Shown: one piece after another, positions 1 to 6,904 of the stretch
How the letters are laid out: each line of letters begins with the position of its first letter
Numbering within the stretch: position 1 is the stretch's first letter
The notes under the pieces: model-generated
What the model saw: the letters and a program-made list of their open reading frames with translations, nothing else
Database searches by the model: none
Told to the model about the DNA's origin: nothing
Made by a program: the position numbers and the translations under genes
NCBI RefSeq assembly: GCF_040782645.1
Contig: NZ_CP160403.1
Location: forward strand, 1,116,001 to 1,180,000
Length of the DNA: 64,000 nt
Reading direction: 5' to 3'
DNA from: Streptomyces sp. HUAS ZL42
GTDB lineage: Bacteria > Actinomycetota > Actinomycetes > Streptomycetales > Streptomycetaceae

Positions 1-1
1 G

Positions 2-301
2 GTGTACCGCGACCGGCTGATCCTGCACGGCTGCGGCGACTTCATCGACGACTACGAGGGCATCTCGGGCTACGCGGAGTACCGCGACGACCTGCGGATC
101 GTCCACCTCGTGACGGTGGCGGCGGACACGGGCCGGCTGACCGGTCTGCGCATGGTTCCGCTGCGCGTGAGGCGCATGCGCCTCGAGCCCGCGCCCGACG
201 AGGACCGCGCCTGGCTGCGCGCCACCCTCGACCGCATCAGCGCCGGGGTGCACATCACCGCGGAACCCGACGGCACGCTCGTGGCCGGAACAGGCCCGTG
301 A
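2..301 (+). CDS. CapA-family poly-gamma-glutamate/capsule protein, C-terminal part
   Basis: The reading frame is open from the left edge, so this is the last ~99 codons of a longer gene whose start lies outside the window. The stretch LILHGCGDFIDDYEGI matches the late conserved block of the CapA/PgsA metallophosphoesterase-like family ('GCGDF.NDYEGI'), and the remainder gives the usual beta-rich ending. CapA homologues in actinobacteria are often soluble proteins of unclear role, so a true capsule function is not implied. Its stop overlaps the GTG start of the next gene (GTGA), which suggests translational coupling. Family fairly sure, function unsure. Confidence 0.72.
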   Translation: MYRDRLILHGCGDFIDDYEGISGYAEYRDDLRIVHLVTVAADTGRLTGLRMVPLRVRRMRLEPAPDEDRAWLRATLDRISAGVHITAEPDGTLVAGTGP

Positions 302-918
302 ACCAGTGGCTCCGGATGACGCTGCTCGGCGTCGGCGCGATGAACTCGCCCCGGTACGCGCCGGCCGGGCTGCTCCTGCGCCACGCCGGACACCGCGTGG
401 CCTTCGACGGCGGCCCCGGCGCCGAACCGCCGCCCGGCCGGCTCGACGGCTGGCTGGTCACCGACGAGCAGGCGGAGCTGCGGTCCGCACTGCGCCGCGG
501 TGCCGCCGCACGGGGCGTCGGGATACATGCCGGCGATCTGGAGGTGGGAGAGGTGCGGGTGCGCTGCCGTCCCGTGGCGCACACGTCGCATCCCGCGTAC
601 GGCTATCGCATCGAGGCGCGCGGCCTGGTCGTGGTGTGGGCACCGGAGTTCTGGGAGTTCCCGGTCTGGGCGGCGGGGGCGGACCTGATGTTCGCAGAGG
701 CCGCCGCATGGGACCGGCCGATACGGTTCCGCGGCGGCGTGGGCGGCCACGCCGACGTGCACGCCGTCGCCGAGCGGGCCGCGCGGTGGGGTGTTCGGCG
801 ACTGGTCTACGCCCACATCGGGCGGCCCAGCATCCGGGCGATCGATGCGGGCCTGAGACCGCCCGCGGGTGAGTGGGGCGTGGAGGGCCGCACCTACTCC
901 CTGCGCCTGAACCGGTAG
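298..918 (+). CDS. MBL-fold metallo-hydrolase-like protein
   Basis: A 206-residue protein beginning with GTG in a GTGA overlap with the CapA-like gene. It begins with the TLLGVGAMNSPRYAP block and later has PVAHTSHPAYGYRIE, DLMFAEAAAW and GGHADVHAVAERAARW, the order of elements seen in actinobacterial MBL-fold proteins that follow CapA genes. The canonical HxHxDH metal motif is not visible; only scattered histidines remain (HTSHP, GGHAD, YAHIG), so metal binding and catalysis are uncertain. Convergent with the phosphoribosyltransferase gene, only 6 bases away. Biological role unknown. Confidence 0.7.
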   Translation: MNQWLRMTLLGVGAMNSPRYAPAGLLLRHAGHRVAFDGGPGAEPPPGRLDGWLVTDEQAELRSALRRGAAARGVGIHAGDLEVGEVRVRCRPVAHTSHPAYGYRIEARGLVVVWAPEFWEFPVWAAGADLMFAEAAAWDRPIRFRGGVGGHADVHAVAERAARWGVRRLVYAHIGRPSIRAIDAGLRPPAGEWGVEGRTYSLRLNR

Positions 919-924
919 GGCGGC

Positions 925-1566
925 TCAGGCGCCGTGCAGCGCATCGAGCACGTCGGCGTCGGTGAGCTGCTCGAAGTTCTCGTACCACTCGCCGACGGCC
1001 CGGAACGCACTCGGCCGGTACAGGCACACCACGTCGTCGGCCTCCTGAGCCAGCAGATCGGCCGCTTCCGGCGCGCAGACCGGGGCCGCGAGGACGACCT
1101 GCTCGGGCCCCTGACGACGTACGCTGCGCAGCGCGGCGCGGGCGGTCACGCCGGTCGCCACTCCGTCGTCCACGACGATCACGCTGCGGCCCCTGAGCTC
1201 CGGCGCCGGCCGGCCCTGCCGGTAACGCTCCTCGCGACGGCGCAGTTCCGTCCTCTCCCGGTCCACCACCTCGGCGAGATCGTCCTCGCGCAGACCCAGC
1301 TGGTCCAGGGACCAGGTGTCGAAGAGGGGCGGATCGTCGCCCGAGATCGCGCCGATGCCGAACTCCTCGTGGAACGGCGCCCCGATCTTGCGTACGACGA
1401 GCACGTCCAGCGGTGCGTCCAGGGCCCGGGCGACCTCGCGGGCGACCGCGACCCCACCGCGGGGCAGGGCGAGGACCACGGGGCGGGGAAGGGAGCCCTT
1501 CTCCTGACGGATGCGCAGCTGCTCGGCCAGCTCCTGCCCGGCCTGCCTGCGGTCACGGAACTGCAT
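925..1566 (-). CDS. Phosphoribosyltransferase family protein
   Basis: About 213 residues from the preferred start MQFRDRRQAG; a start six codons further up is possible. The PRPP-binding loop is clear as VIVVDDGVATGVTA near residue 120, preceded by LALPRGGVAVAREVARALDAPLDVLVVRKIG, typical of the 'predicted phosphoribosyltransferase' group that sits beside stress genes rather than purine salvage genes. It is the last gene of a leftward operon (nucleotidyltransferase, BON, metallophosphoesterase, this gene); its start overlaps the end of the metallophosphoesterase by about 14 bases. Substrate base unknown. Confidence 0.85.
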   Translation of the reverse strand: MQFRDRRQAGQELAEQLRIRQEKGSLPRPVVLALPRGGVAVAREVARALDAPLDVLVVRKIGAPFHEEFGIGAISGDDPPLFDTWSLDQLGLREDDLAEVVDRERTELRRREERYRQGRPAPELRGRSVIVVDDGVATGVTARAALRSVRRQGPEQVVLAAPVCAPEAADLLAQEADDVVCLYRPSAFRAVGEWYENFEQLTDADVLDALHGA

Positions 1567-2347
1567 CTGTCTCCCTTTCCTCATCCGTCGCGTGGTGGTG
1601 CGTCGCGGCGGGCTCCCGCTCGCGGGACGAGCGCAGGTGGTAGACGTGGAAGGCGCGTCCGATGACCGGCTGGGCCACGTTGCGCACCTTCACCCCACCA
1701 CTGGTCATTCCGTGTTCCGTGCCGGCGTGGGCGTGCCCGTGCACGGCGAGATCGGCTCCCGCCGTGTCGATCGCCTCGGCGAGCAGGTAGCTGCCGAGGA
1801 ACGGATAGATCTCCAAGGGTTCACCCGCCAGCGTGTCCGGCACGGGGGAGAAGTGGGTGAGGGCGATGCGCACGTCGCAGTCCTGCTCCCCCAGCGCCCG
1901 CAAAGAGGTGCACAGGGCGTCGGCGCACTGGCGGGAGTGCCTGACGAACTCCTTCATGACGGGCTCACCGAACTCGCCGGCGCAGCGGCCCACGAACCCG
2001 CCGCCGAACCCCTTGGTGCCGGCCACGCCGATGCGGGCGTCACCGCTGGTCACCACGGTTCCCTGTCCTTCCAGGACGTGCGCGCCCGCGTCCCGGAGGA
2101 TCTCGGTGACCTCGTCCGGCCGGTCGCCGTGGTGATCGTGGTTGCCGAGTACCGCCACCACCGGGACGGACAGGTCCTTGATCTCACGGGCGACCACCCG
2201 GGCCTCCTCCGGTGTGCCGTGGCGGGTGAGATCACCGGCCAACAGCAGGGTGTCCGCGCACTCGGGCAGGGTCTCGAAGGAGGGACGGAGCACTCCCTGG
2301 CTCTCGGGGCCCATGTGGATGTCTCCGACGGCTGCGACCCTGATCAT
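1553..2347 (-). CDS. Calcineurin-like metallophosphoesterase
   Basis: 264 residues with the full metallophosphoesterase signature: VAAVGDIHMG (D-x-H), TLLLAGDLTRHG (GDL), VAVLGNHDHHGD (GNHD), ALTHFSPVP and VHGHAHAGTEHG (GHxH). This should bind a di-metal centre and cleave a phosphomonoester or diester; substrate unknown. Its ATG overlaps the stop of the BON gene (ATGA), and its end overlaps the phosphoribosyltransferase start, so the products are probably made in fixed ratio. Cytoplasmic: no signal peptide. Confidence 0.88.
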   Translation of the reverse strand: MIRVAAVGDIHMGPESQGVLRPSFETLPECADTLLLAGDLTRHGTPEEARVVAREIKDLSVPVVAVLGNHDHHGDRPDEVTEILRDAGAHVLEGQGTVVTSGDARIGVAGTKGFGGGFVGRCAGEFGEPVMKEFVRHSRQCADALCTSLRALGEQDCDVRIALTHFSPVPDTLAGEPLEIYPFLGSYLLAEAIDTAGADLAVHGHAHAGTEHGMTSGGVKVRNVAQPVIGRAFHVYHLRSSREREPAATHHHATDEERETDAVP

Positions 2348-2631
2348 GTGAGCTCCTCGGCATGGTCGGGGGCGGAGGTCTCGGCGACGGCGATGTCACA
2401 GTGGACCGGGGATCCCGCCAGCGCCTCGCGGGCGAGGCGGAGCACGTCGTCGCGGCACTGCGCGGACGGAACGGTGCCGGTCAGCAGCACCGCCTCGCCC
2501 CGCAGTTCGACCCGCACGCCCAGTTCCCCGAGAGGGCCGGCGGCGAGGCGTTCGCCCAGGTGGGCGACGCGGTAGTCCAGGTGCTCGGCCGCGGGGGCGC
2601 CGGGGGCGGGCTCAGCGCCGTGATCGCTCAT
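2344..2631 (-). CDS. BON-domain protein
   Basis: 95 residues from MSDHGAEPAPG. After a proline-rich head comes a single BON domain: YRVAHLGERLAAGPLGELGV, then VELRGEAVLLTGTVPSAQCRDDVLRLARE, the standard 'G.V.L.G.V.s...R..v...A' pattern. BON domains bind phospholipid or act as small interaction modules; this copy has neither signal peptide nor membrane segment, so a cytoplasmic interaction role is more likely. The start overlaps the stop of the nucleotidyltransferase gene (ATGA) and the stop overlaps the next ATG, so it lies inside a coupled operon. Confidence 0.8.
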   Translation of the reverse strand: MSDHGAEPAPGAPAAEHLDYRVAHLGERLAAGPLGELGVRVELRGEAVLLTGTVPSAQCRDDVLRLAREALAGSPVHCDIAVAETSAPDHAEELT

Positions 2632-3320
2632 GGATGCTCCTCCTGCGGTGCGATGACCTTCAGTCGTTCGAGGAGGAAGAGGAAGGCGGCGGGCATCGGC
2701 TCGTCCCCGCAGGTGCGCCGCACCTCTTCCCAGTCGACCCTCTCGCGCAGCGCCCGGGCGACGGGAAGCACCGCGCCGAAGTCGCAGTGGTGTTCCGAGA
2801 AGGCCGCTATGCGGCTCCGCACCAGGTCGGTCGGGTCCAGCACGGGCATGTGAACCGAGTCGACCGGGATGTTCTGCGCCCGGGCGAGCATGTCCGTGGT
2901 GACGGGCTGGTGCGCCAGCTCGAAGATGATGTCGACGTCCTGGCCGAAGCACTTCGTCTTCAGCAGCCAGTCCTCCGGTGGCCTGCTGACCGTGAGGCCG
3001 GCGTCCCCGAAGCTGGCCGCGACCGCTTCGGCGTCCTCGGGTCTGATGGCGAAGTCCACGTCGTGCTGCAGGTACTCGCTGCCGCCATGGGCGTACACCG
3101 CCACGCTGCCGGCCAGCGCGAAGGAATGCCCCTCCCTCTTCAGAAGGGCGCCCACCTGCTTGGCCGCCTCCAGGATCGCCTGACTGTGGTCACGTGGCAG
3201 GTGCTGTGCCTGCGGCGGCCTTTCGTGCGGTGGGGGCGGCTCGGGGCCCTCCGTCGCCAGACGGAGTTCAGGGATCCCCGACGGCCGCGCGGGCGTCGTG
3301 TCCTCCCCGTTCTGCGTCAT
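2628..3320 (-). CDS. Nucleotidyltransferase-fold protein
   Basis: 230 residues; ATG at 3320 has GGAG five bases upstream. Motifs SFALAGSVAVYAHGG and LQHDVDFAIRPEDAEAV give the GS...DxD pattern of the AbiEii/DNA-polymerase-beta superfamily, followed by a third acidic motif DVDIIFELA. Such proteins transfer an NMP to a small molecule, tRNA or protein; in toxin-antitoxin pairs they act as toxins, but no HEPN or AbiEi partner is present here. Instead it heads the BON, phosphoesterase and phosphoribosyltransferase operon. The N-terminal ~50 residues are Pro-rich and probably disordered. Confidence 0.75.
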   Translation of the reverse strand: MTQNGEDTTPARPSGIPELRLATEGPEPPPPHERPPQAQHLPRDHSQAILEAAKQVGALLKREGHSFALAGSVAVYAHGGSEYLQHDVDFAIRPEDAEAVAASFGDAGLTVSRPPEDWLLKTKCFGQDVDIIFELAHQPVTTDMLARAQNIPVDSVHMPVLDPTDLVRSRIAAFSEHHCDFGAVLPVARALRERVDWEEVRRTCGDEPMPAAFLFLLERLKVIAPQEEHP

Positions 3321-3452
3321 GACCACTCCATTCGCCGCGCGGGCAGCCGTGTGGCGCCGAGGACGCGGAACCGCGCCGGCGCATGCACCGGGTACCCGGC
3401 CCGCACACGCTCGACACGGTGCGGAGGGGCGTGTTCGGCCGGCGTTCCGCGG

Positions 3453-3893
3453 TCAGCCCACGTCCCAGAGGAAGCGGTGGGTGTGGATGGCGAAGTACGG
3501 GAAGGACTGGATCTGCCGGACGCCTTCCGTGGGTCTGACGACGTCGTTGACGAAGTCCAGGAGCTCCTTCGGGCCGGGTGTGACCACCTCGGCGAAGAGG
3601 TCGAAGCCGCCGGAGGTCAGCACGGAGTACACCACCTCGGGGTGTGCGGCCAGTTCGTCGGCGACCGTTCGCGGGTCGCCGTCCACCGCGATGCCGAGCA
3701 GGGCCATGGCCTGACCGCCCATGGCCATCGGGTCGGTCACTCCGACGACCTGGACGGCTCTGGAGTCCAGCAGCCGCTGCAGCCGCTGGCGGGCGGCGGA
3801 GGCGGACAGGCCGACCTTCGGGCCGAGGTCCGCGTAGGCGATGCGCCCGTCGGTCTGCAGTTCGCGCAGGATGGCCCGGTCGATCTCGTCCAC
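3453..3893 (-). CDS. Lrp/AsnC-family transcriptional regulator
   Basis: 146 residues from a GTG start with AAAGGA upstream. An N-terminal HTH (MDEIDRAILRELQTDGRIAY, then VGLSASAARQRLQRLLDSRAV) is followed by a RAM/AsnC ligand-binding domain with GGFDLFAEVVTPGPKELLDFV. Lrp proteins form octamers and sense amino acids. It lies immediately downstream of, and on the same strand as, a class III aminotransferase gene, so it probably senses that enzyme's amine or amino-acid substrate or product. A 19-bp tandem repeat sits just upstream of its start. Confidence 0.9.
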   Translation of the reverse strand: MDEIDRAILRELQTDGRIAYADLGPKVGLSASAARQRLQRLLDSRAVQVVGVTDPMAMGGQAMALLGIAVDGDPRTVADELAAHPEVVYSVLTSGGFDLFAEVVTPGPKELLDFVNDVVRPTEGVRQIQSFPYFAIHTHRFLWDVG

Positions 3894-3907
3894 GCGTTCG
3901 TTCCTTT

Positions 3908-3945
3908 CCAGGGGTCCAGGTCAGGTCCAGGGGTCCGGGTCAGGC
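3908..3945. repeat. 19-bp tandem direct repeat before the Lrp gene
   Basis: Two adjacent 19-bp units, ccaggggtccaggtcaggt at 3908-3926 and ccaggggtccgggtcaggc at 3927-3945, with two differences. The second unit covers the stop codon of the aminotransferase gene (3940-3942); the first ends 15 bases before the Lrp start. This could be an Lrp autoregulatory site, because Lrp proteins wrap phased repeats, or a simple slippage duplication. Confidence 0.6.
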
Positions 3946-5289
3946 CGCCAGTTCGGCCAGGGCGGCGGTGAAGACCTCGGTGTGGGTGTCCACGTCCTGC
4001 TCGGTGGTGTCGGGGCACATCAGAGCCATGTTGTGGAAGGGGGTCAGGAGAATCCCCCGGTTGGCCAGGTAGAGGTGGAGGAAGTCCTCCAGTTCCACGT
4101 CACCGGCCGCCGCGGACTCCGTGCCGGTACGGGGCGCCGGGGCGGTGAAGCGGTACTCGGTGCGGGCGCCGAGCCGGCTGACCGACCAGGGCAGCGCGTG
4201 GGTTTCGATGCCCGCGTACACGCCCGCCTCGAAGCGCTCGGACAGGGTGTCCATGCGGGCGAACGCCTCATCGGTCAGGACGTGTTCCAGCGTGGCCCGC
4301 ATCGCGGCGACGGACAGGGCGTTGCCCGCCAGGGTGCCGCCGACACCGCCCATGTCCACCAGGTCCAGGTCGGTGCGGGCCAGCAGCTGTTCGGCCAGCC
4401 CCTCCGACATGCCGTACGCACCGGCCGGGATGCCGCCGCCGATCGCCTTGCCGACGGTCACCACATCGGGCTGCAGCCCCCACGCCGCGGTGCAGCCGCC
4501 GGGGCCTGCGGAGAACGTGTGCGTCTCGTCGTTGATCAGGAGCGTGCCGTACGTCCGGGTCAGCTCGCGCACTCCGCTCAGGTAACCGGGCTCGGGCAGG
4601 ACGATGCCGATGTTGGTCAGCGCGGGCTCCATCAGCACCGCGGCCACGTCTGCGTGGGCCAGTTCACGCTCCAGCTGTTCCAGGTCGTTGAACTCCGCGA
4701 CCCGGCTGGTGAGCGTGATGTCGCACGGTGCTCCGACATTGCCGGGGCGGGCCTGCGCGCGGCCGTCGGGGCCGACCACGATCAGCGACTCGTCGACGCT
4801 GCCGTGGTAGCAGTAGCTGTTCACCAGGATCTTGGGGCGGCCGGTCACGGCTCGCGCGAGGCGGATGGCCCAGCGGTTGGCGTCCGTCGCGGTCAGCGAG
4901 AAACTCCACCGCGCGGCCCCGAAGCGACGGGTCAGCTCCGCCCCCACCCACTCGGCGTCCTCCGTCGGCAGCATCGCCGTCGCACCGCCCAGTTCGGCGA
5001 ACCGGCGCTGAACGGCCGTGGCCACGGCCGCGGGTGAGTGTCCGGCCATCGCCCCCGTGTCGCCGAGGCAGAAGTCGATGTACTCGTGCCCGTCGATGTC
5101 GCTCACCCGGGCGCCGCGGGCGGCGGCCAGGTAGCGCGGGAACGCGCCGGCCGTCTTGTTCATCCACGTCATCGGAACCCGCCCGAAGAGGTGCCCGCCC
5201 TGCTCGTACGCCTCTTTCGACCGTGGATTGCGACGCTCGGCCTCGGCGCTCTCACGGGCCAGCAGATGACGCAGACGGGCACGGTCCAT
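3940..5289 (-). CDS. Class III (PLP-dependent) aminotransferase / glutamate-1-semialdehyde aminomutase-like
   Basis: 449 residues from MDRARLRHLLARESAEAERR; in-frame upstream starts exist but lack a conserved N-terminus. Class III features in order: YIDFCLGDTGAMAGHSP, the substrate/PLP region FSLTATDANRWAIRLAR, NSYCYHGSVDES, LLINDETHTFSAGPGG with the PLP-nitrogen aspartate, and the Schiff-base lysine in VTVGKAIGGGIPAG. The fold is shared with glutamate-1-semialdehyde aminomutase, but the company of an Lrp regulator and the absence of haem genes favour a catabolic or secondary-metabolic transaminase. Cytosolic homodimer expected. Confidence 0.88.
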   Translation of the reverse strand: MDRARLRHLLARESAEAERRNPRSKEAYEQGGHLFGRVPMTWMNKTAGAFPRYLAAARGARVSDIDGHEYIDFCLGDTGAMAGHSPAAVATAVQRRFAELGGATAMLPTEDAEWVGAELTRRFGAARWSFSLTATDANRWAIRLARAVTGRPKILVNSYCYHGSVDESLIVVGPDGRAQARPGNVGAPCDITLTSRVAEFNDLEQLERELAHADVAAVLMEPALTNIGIVLPEPGYLSGVRELTRTYGTLLINDETHTFSAGPGGCTAAWGLQPDVVTVGKAIGGGIPAGAYGMSEGLAEQLLARTDLDLVDMGGVGGTLAGNALSVAAMRATLEHVLTDEAFARMDTLSERFEAGVYAGIETHALPWSVSRLGARTEYRFTAPAPRTGTESAAAGDVELEDFLHLYLANRGILLTPFHNMALMCPDTTEQDVDTHTEVFTAALAELAA

Positions 5290-5428
5290 GGGGCACCTCA
5301 GGACGAACGAGCGGTGACGGAATGGGCCGAGGCTACGATCGGATGAACTGATTCCGCAAGGTGTCACGGCCGAATCAATCGTCACCGCACACGATTCGTG
5401 CGCAGGGACCTCAGGGCCTCAGCGCCGA

Positions 5429-6157
5429 TCACGAAGCCGCGCGGACCTTGGTGACCGCCGCGGCCATGTGCTTTTGAACGTCCTCGCTCAGCGAGTCCCC
5501 ATTCACGGTCGCCACGAGTTGCCGGGCCAGGTGGTGCAGCTTGGTGTTGGTGTGCTGGGAGGCGATGACCAGCACCTTCCACGCTTCCTCGGCGTTCAGC
5601 CCGAAGGAGGCCATCAGGATGCCGCGCGCCAGGTCGATCGTCGGCCTCGTCTGCATGGCCCGCCGCAACTGGACGACCTCGGTACGCAGGCCCTGCGCGG
5701 CGCCGTCGTGCGAAGCGCCGTCCCGCGCGGGTGGATGGGCGGTGCCCTCGTCGCCGCGAGTCCGATGAGCGAACAGGGGCAGGGTGCCGGTCAGGGTGAG
5801 CAGCCGTTCGGCCGCGGGGCTGGTGTCACGGATGACGACCGTCTTCGAGGATTCCAGAGCGCGATTCCGCAGTCCGAGCAGGACGTTGAGGACGGAGCAG
5901 TCGCAGAACTCGACGCCGCCGAGGTCCAGATCCACACCCCTCGCCGACGCACTCAGGGCTGCCCGCAGCGCGCGTTCCAGCTCCCCACTGACCTCGAGGT
6001 CGAACTCCCCGCGCACCGCCACGACGACACGGTCGCCGTCGGCGCGTGCTTCGACCGCCGGTGCGCGCGACGGTCCTGTGTCCTGCGTCCCGCCCGCGTC
6101 TGCGCGCGCCGTGACGTCCCCACCGCACGACTGCGCGTCGTATGCAGGCTCTGGCAT
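5429..6157 (-). CDS. STAS-ANTAR fusion regulator
   Basis: 242 residues; ATG preceded by GGGGGAGGCGG. Residues ~35-130 form a STAS (anti-sigma antagonist) domain (VVVAVRGEFDLEVSGELERA, then VDLDLGGVEFCDCSVLNVLL), where SpoIIAA-type proteins carry the phosphorylatable serine near DCSVLN. After a linker, residues ~165-225 form an ANTAR domain (LRRAMQTRPTIDLARGILMA, then FGLNAEEAWKVLVIASQHTN), which binds paired-hexaloop RNA antiterminators. The protein may therefore link partner switching to RNA-level antitermination. Divergent from the winged-helix gene at 6288. Confidence 0.88.
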   Translation of the reverse strand: MPEPAYDAQSCGGDVTARADAGGTQDTGPSRAPAVEARADGDRVVVAVRGEFDLEVSGELERALRAALSASARGVDLDLGGVEFCDCSVLNVLLGLRNRALESSKTVVIRDTSPAAERLLTLTGTLPLFAHRTRGDEGTAHPPARDGASHDGAAQGLRTEVVQLRRAMQTRPTIDLARGILMASFGLNAEEAWKVLVIASQHTNTKLHHLARQLVATVNGDSLSEDVQKHMAAAVTKVRAAS

Positions 6158-6287
6158 GACCGCCTCCCCCGGCCACTGGCTTGTCCTTGGCCTCCAGGCT
6201 CACCCTCGAACGGTTGCACGTCAAGTGATACATGAAATTGAGTTCTGGTTTTTGAATACGTGAATGTTCAGCCGTAGGATTCTCCCC

Positions 6288-6602
6288 ATGGAGGTAGTGC
6301 CCGAGGCTCACAACGGATGGACGTTTCTGACCAACCACGCCCGCGTGCTGGCAACCATCGCCGACAACCGCAACGTCCGCATCCGCGACATCGCCGCGCA
6401 CTGCAGACTTACGGAGCGGGCCGTCCAGAAGATCATTTCCGACCTGGAGCGGGACGGTTACCTGTCCCACACCCGGGAGGGGCGCACCAACACCTATCGG
6501 ATCGATCCGAGCAAGGTGCTGCGTCATCCGGCCGAGGCAGGGCTGACCGTGGCCTCCCTGCTCTCCCTGCTCGTCAAGGTCGAGGCCGACCACACCGGGT
6601 AA
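6288..6602 (+). CDS. Small winged-helix transcriptional regulator
   Basis: 104 residues from MEVVPEAHNGWTF; a start eight codons upstream (6264) is possible. The body is almost only a MarR/ArsR-like winged helix: NHARVLATIADNRNVRIRDI, helix 3 in HCRLTERAVQKIISDLERDG, and the wing in SHTREGRTNTYRIDP. A short hydrophobic C-terminus could dimerise. No effector domain or metal ligands are visible. It shares an AT-rich divergent promoter region (6158-6287) with the STAS-ANTAR gene, which is its most obvious target. Confidence 0.85.
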   Translation: MEVVPEAHNGWTFLTNHARVLATIADNRNVRIRDIAAHCRLTERAVQKIISDLERDGYLSHTREGRTNTYRIDPSKVLRHPAEAGLTVASLLSLLVKVEADHTG

Positions 6603-6904
6603 CCGGACCGCGACAGGTTCTGCCCTGCGATTCCGGAACGCTGACGGCGCGTCATCCGCCCATGTGACCCGAGGAGTTGAGGGGTCGCATCGAAGAGGAG
6701 ACGAAGGTCACGAATACGTATCGGACATTTGACGCTTGAATCTTCACAACAGCCACACAACTTGGCTAGGTTGACGTCAGGTCACACGACTCTCTCCGGC
6801 GAACCCCGCCGGGTCGCGTGGCCTCCGCCTGGTCGGGAGCACATCGGGTGCGGTATGACCTCGGCCCAACCGGGCAGGCGGAGCACGGAAGGAGTGCGTC
6901 TCCC
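6603..6904. other. Intergenic region, mostly 5' leader of the NlpC/P60 gene
   Basis: About 300 bases without a convincing gene. The first ~120 bases show nothing beyond the end of the winged-helix gene. A TAGGTT hexamer at 6767-6772 could be a -10 element. From about 6785 the sequence becomes strongly self-complementary and runs into the ribosome binding site of the NlpC/P60 gene (listed separately). Confidence 0.6.
6785..6900 (+). promoter_or_regulatory. Structured 5' leader, candidate c-di-AMP (ydaO-type) riboswitch
   Basis: Directly upstream of an NlpC/P60 cell-wall hydrolase, the classic genetic neighbour of ydaO/c-di-AMP riboswitches in actinobacteria. Visible structure: a perfect hairpin ccggcg/cgccgg (6796-6801 with 6807-6812), a 9-bp stem ctccgcctg/caggcggag (6823-6831 with 6875-6883), and a closing P1-like pairing of 6786-6797 with 6887-6899 that includes the Shine-Dalgarno GGAAGGAG. 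The 3' part, with cccaaccgggcaggcgg followed by ggaaggag, resembles the end of the ydaO consensus as I remember it. The 5' half fits less well and the element is short (~115 nt), so the class assignment is tentative. Confidence 0.45.

Noticed and set aside
2628..3320. AbiEii-type toxin of a toxin-antitoxin pair
   Set aside because: No AbiEi, HEPN or other antitoxin gene adjoins; the operon partners are enzymes and a BON protein.
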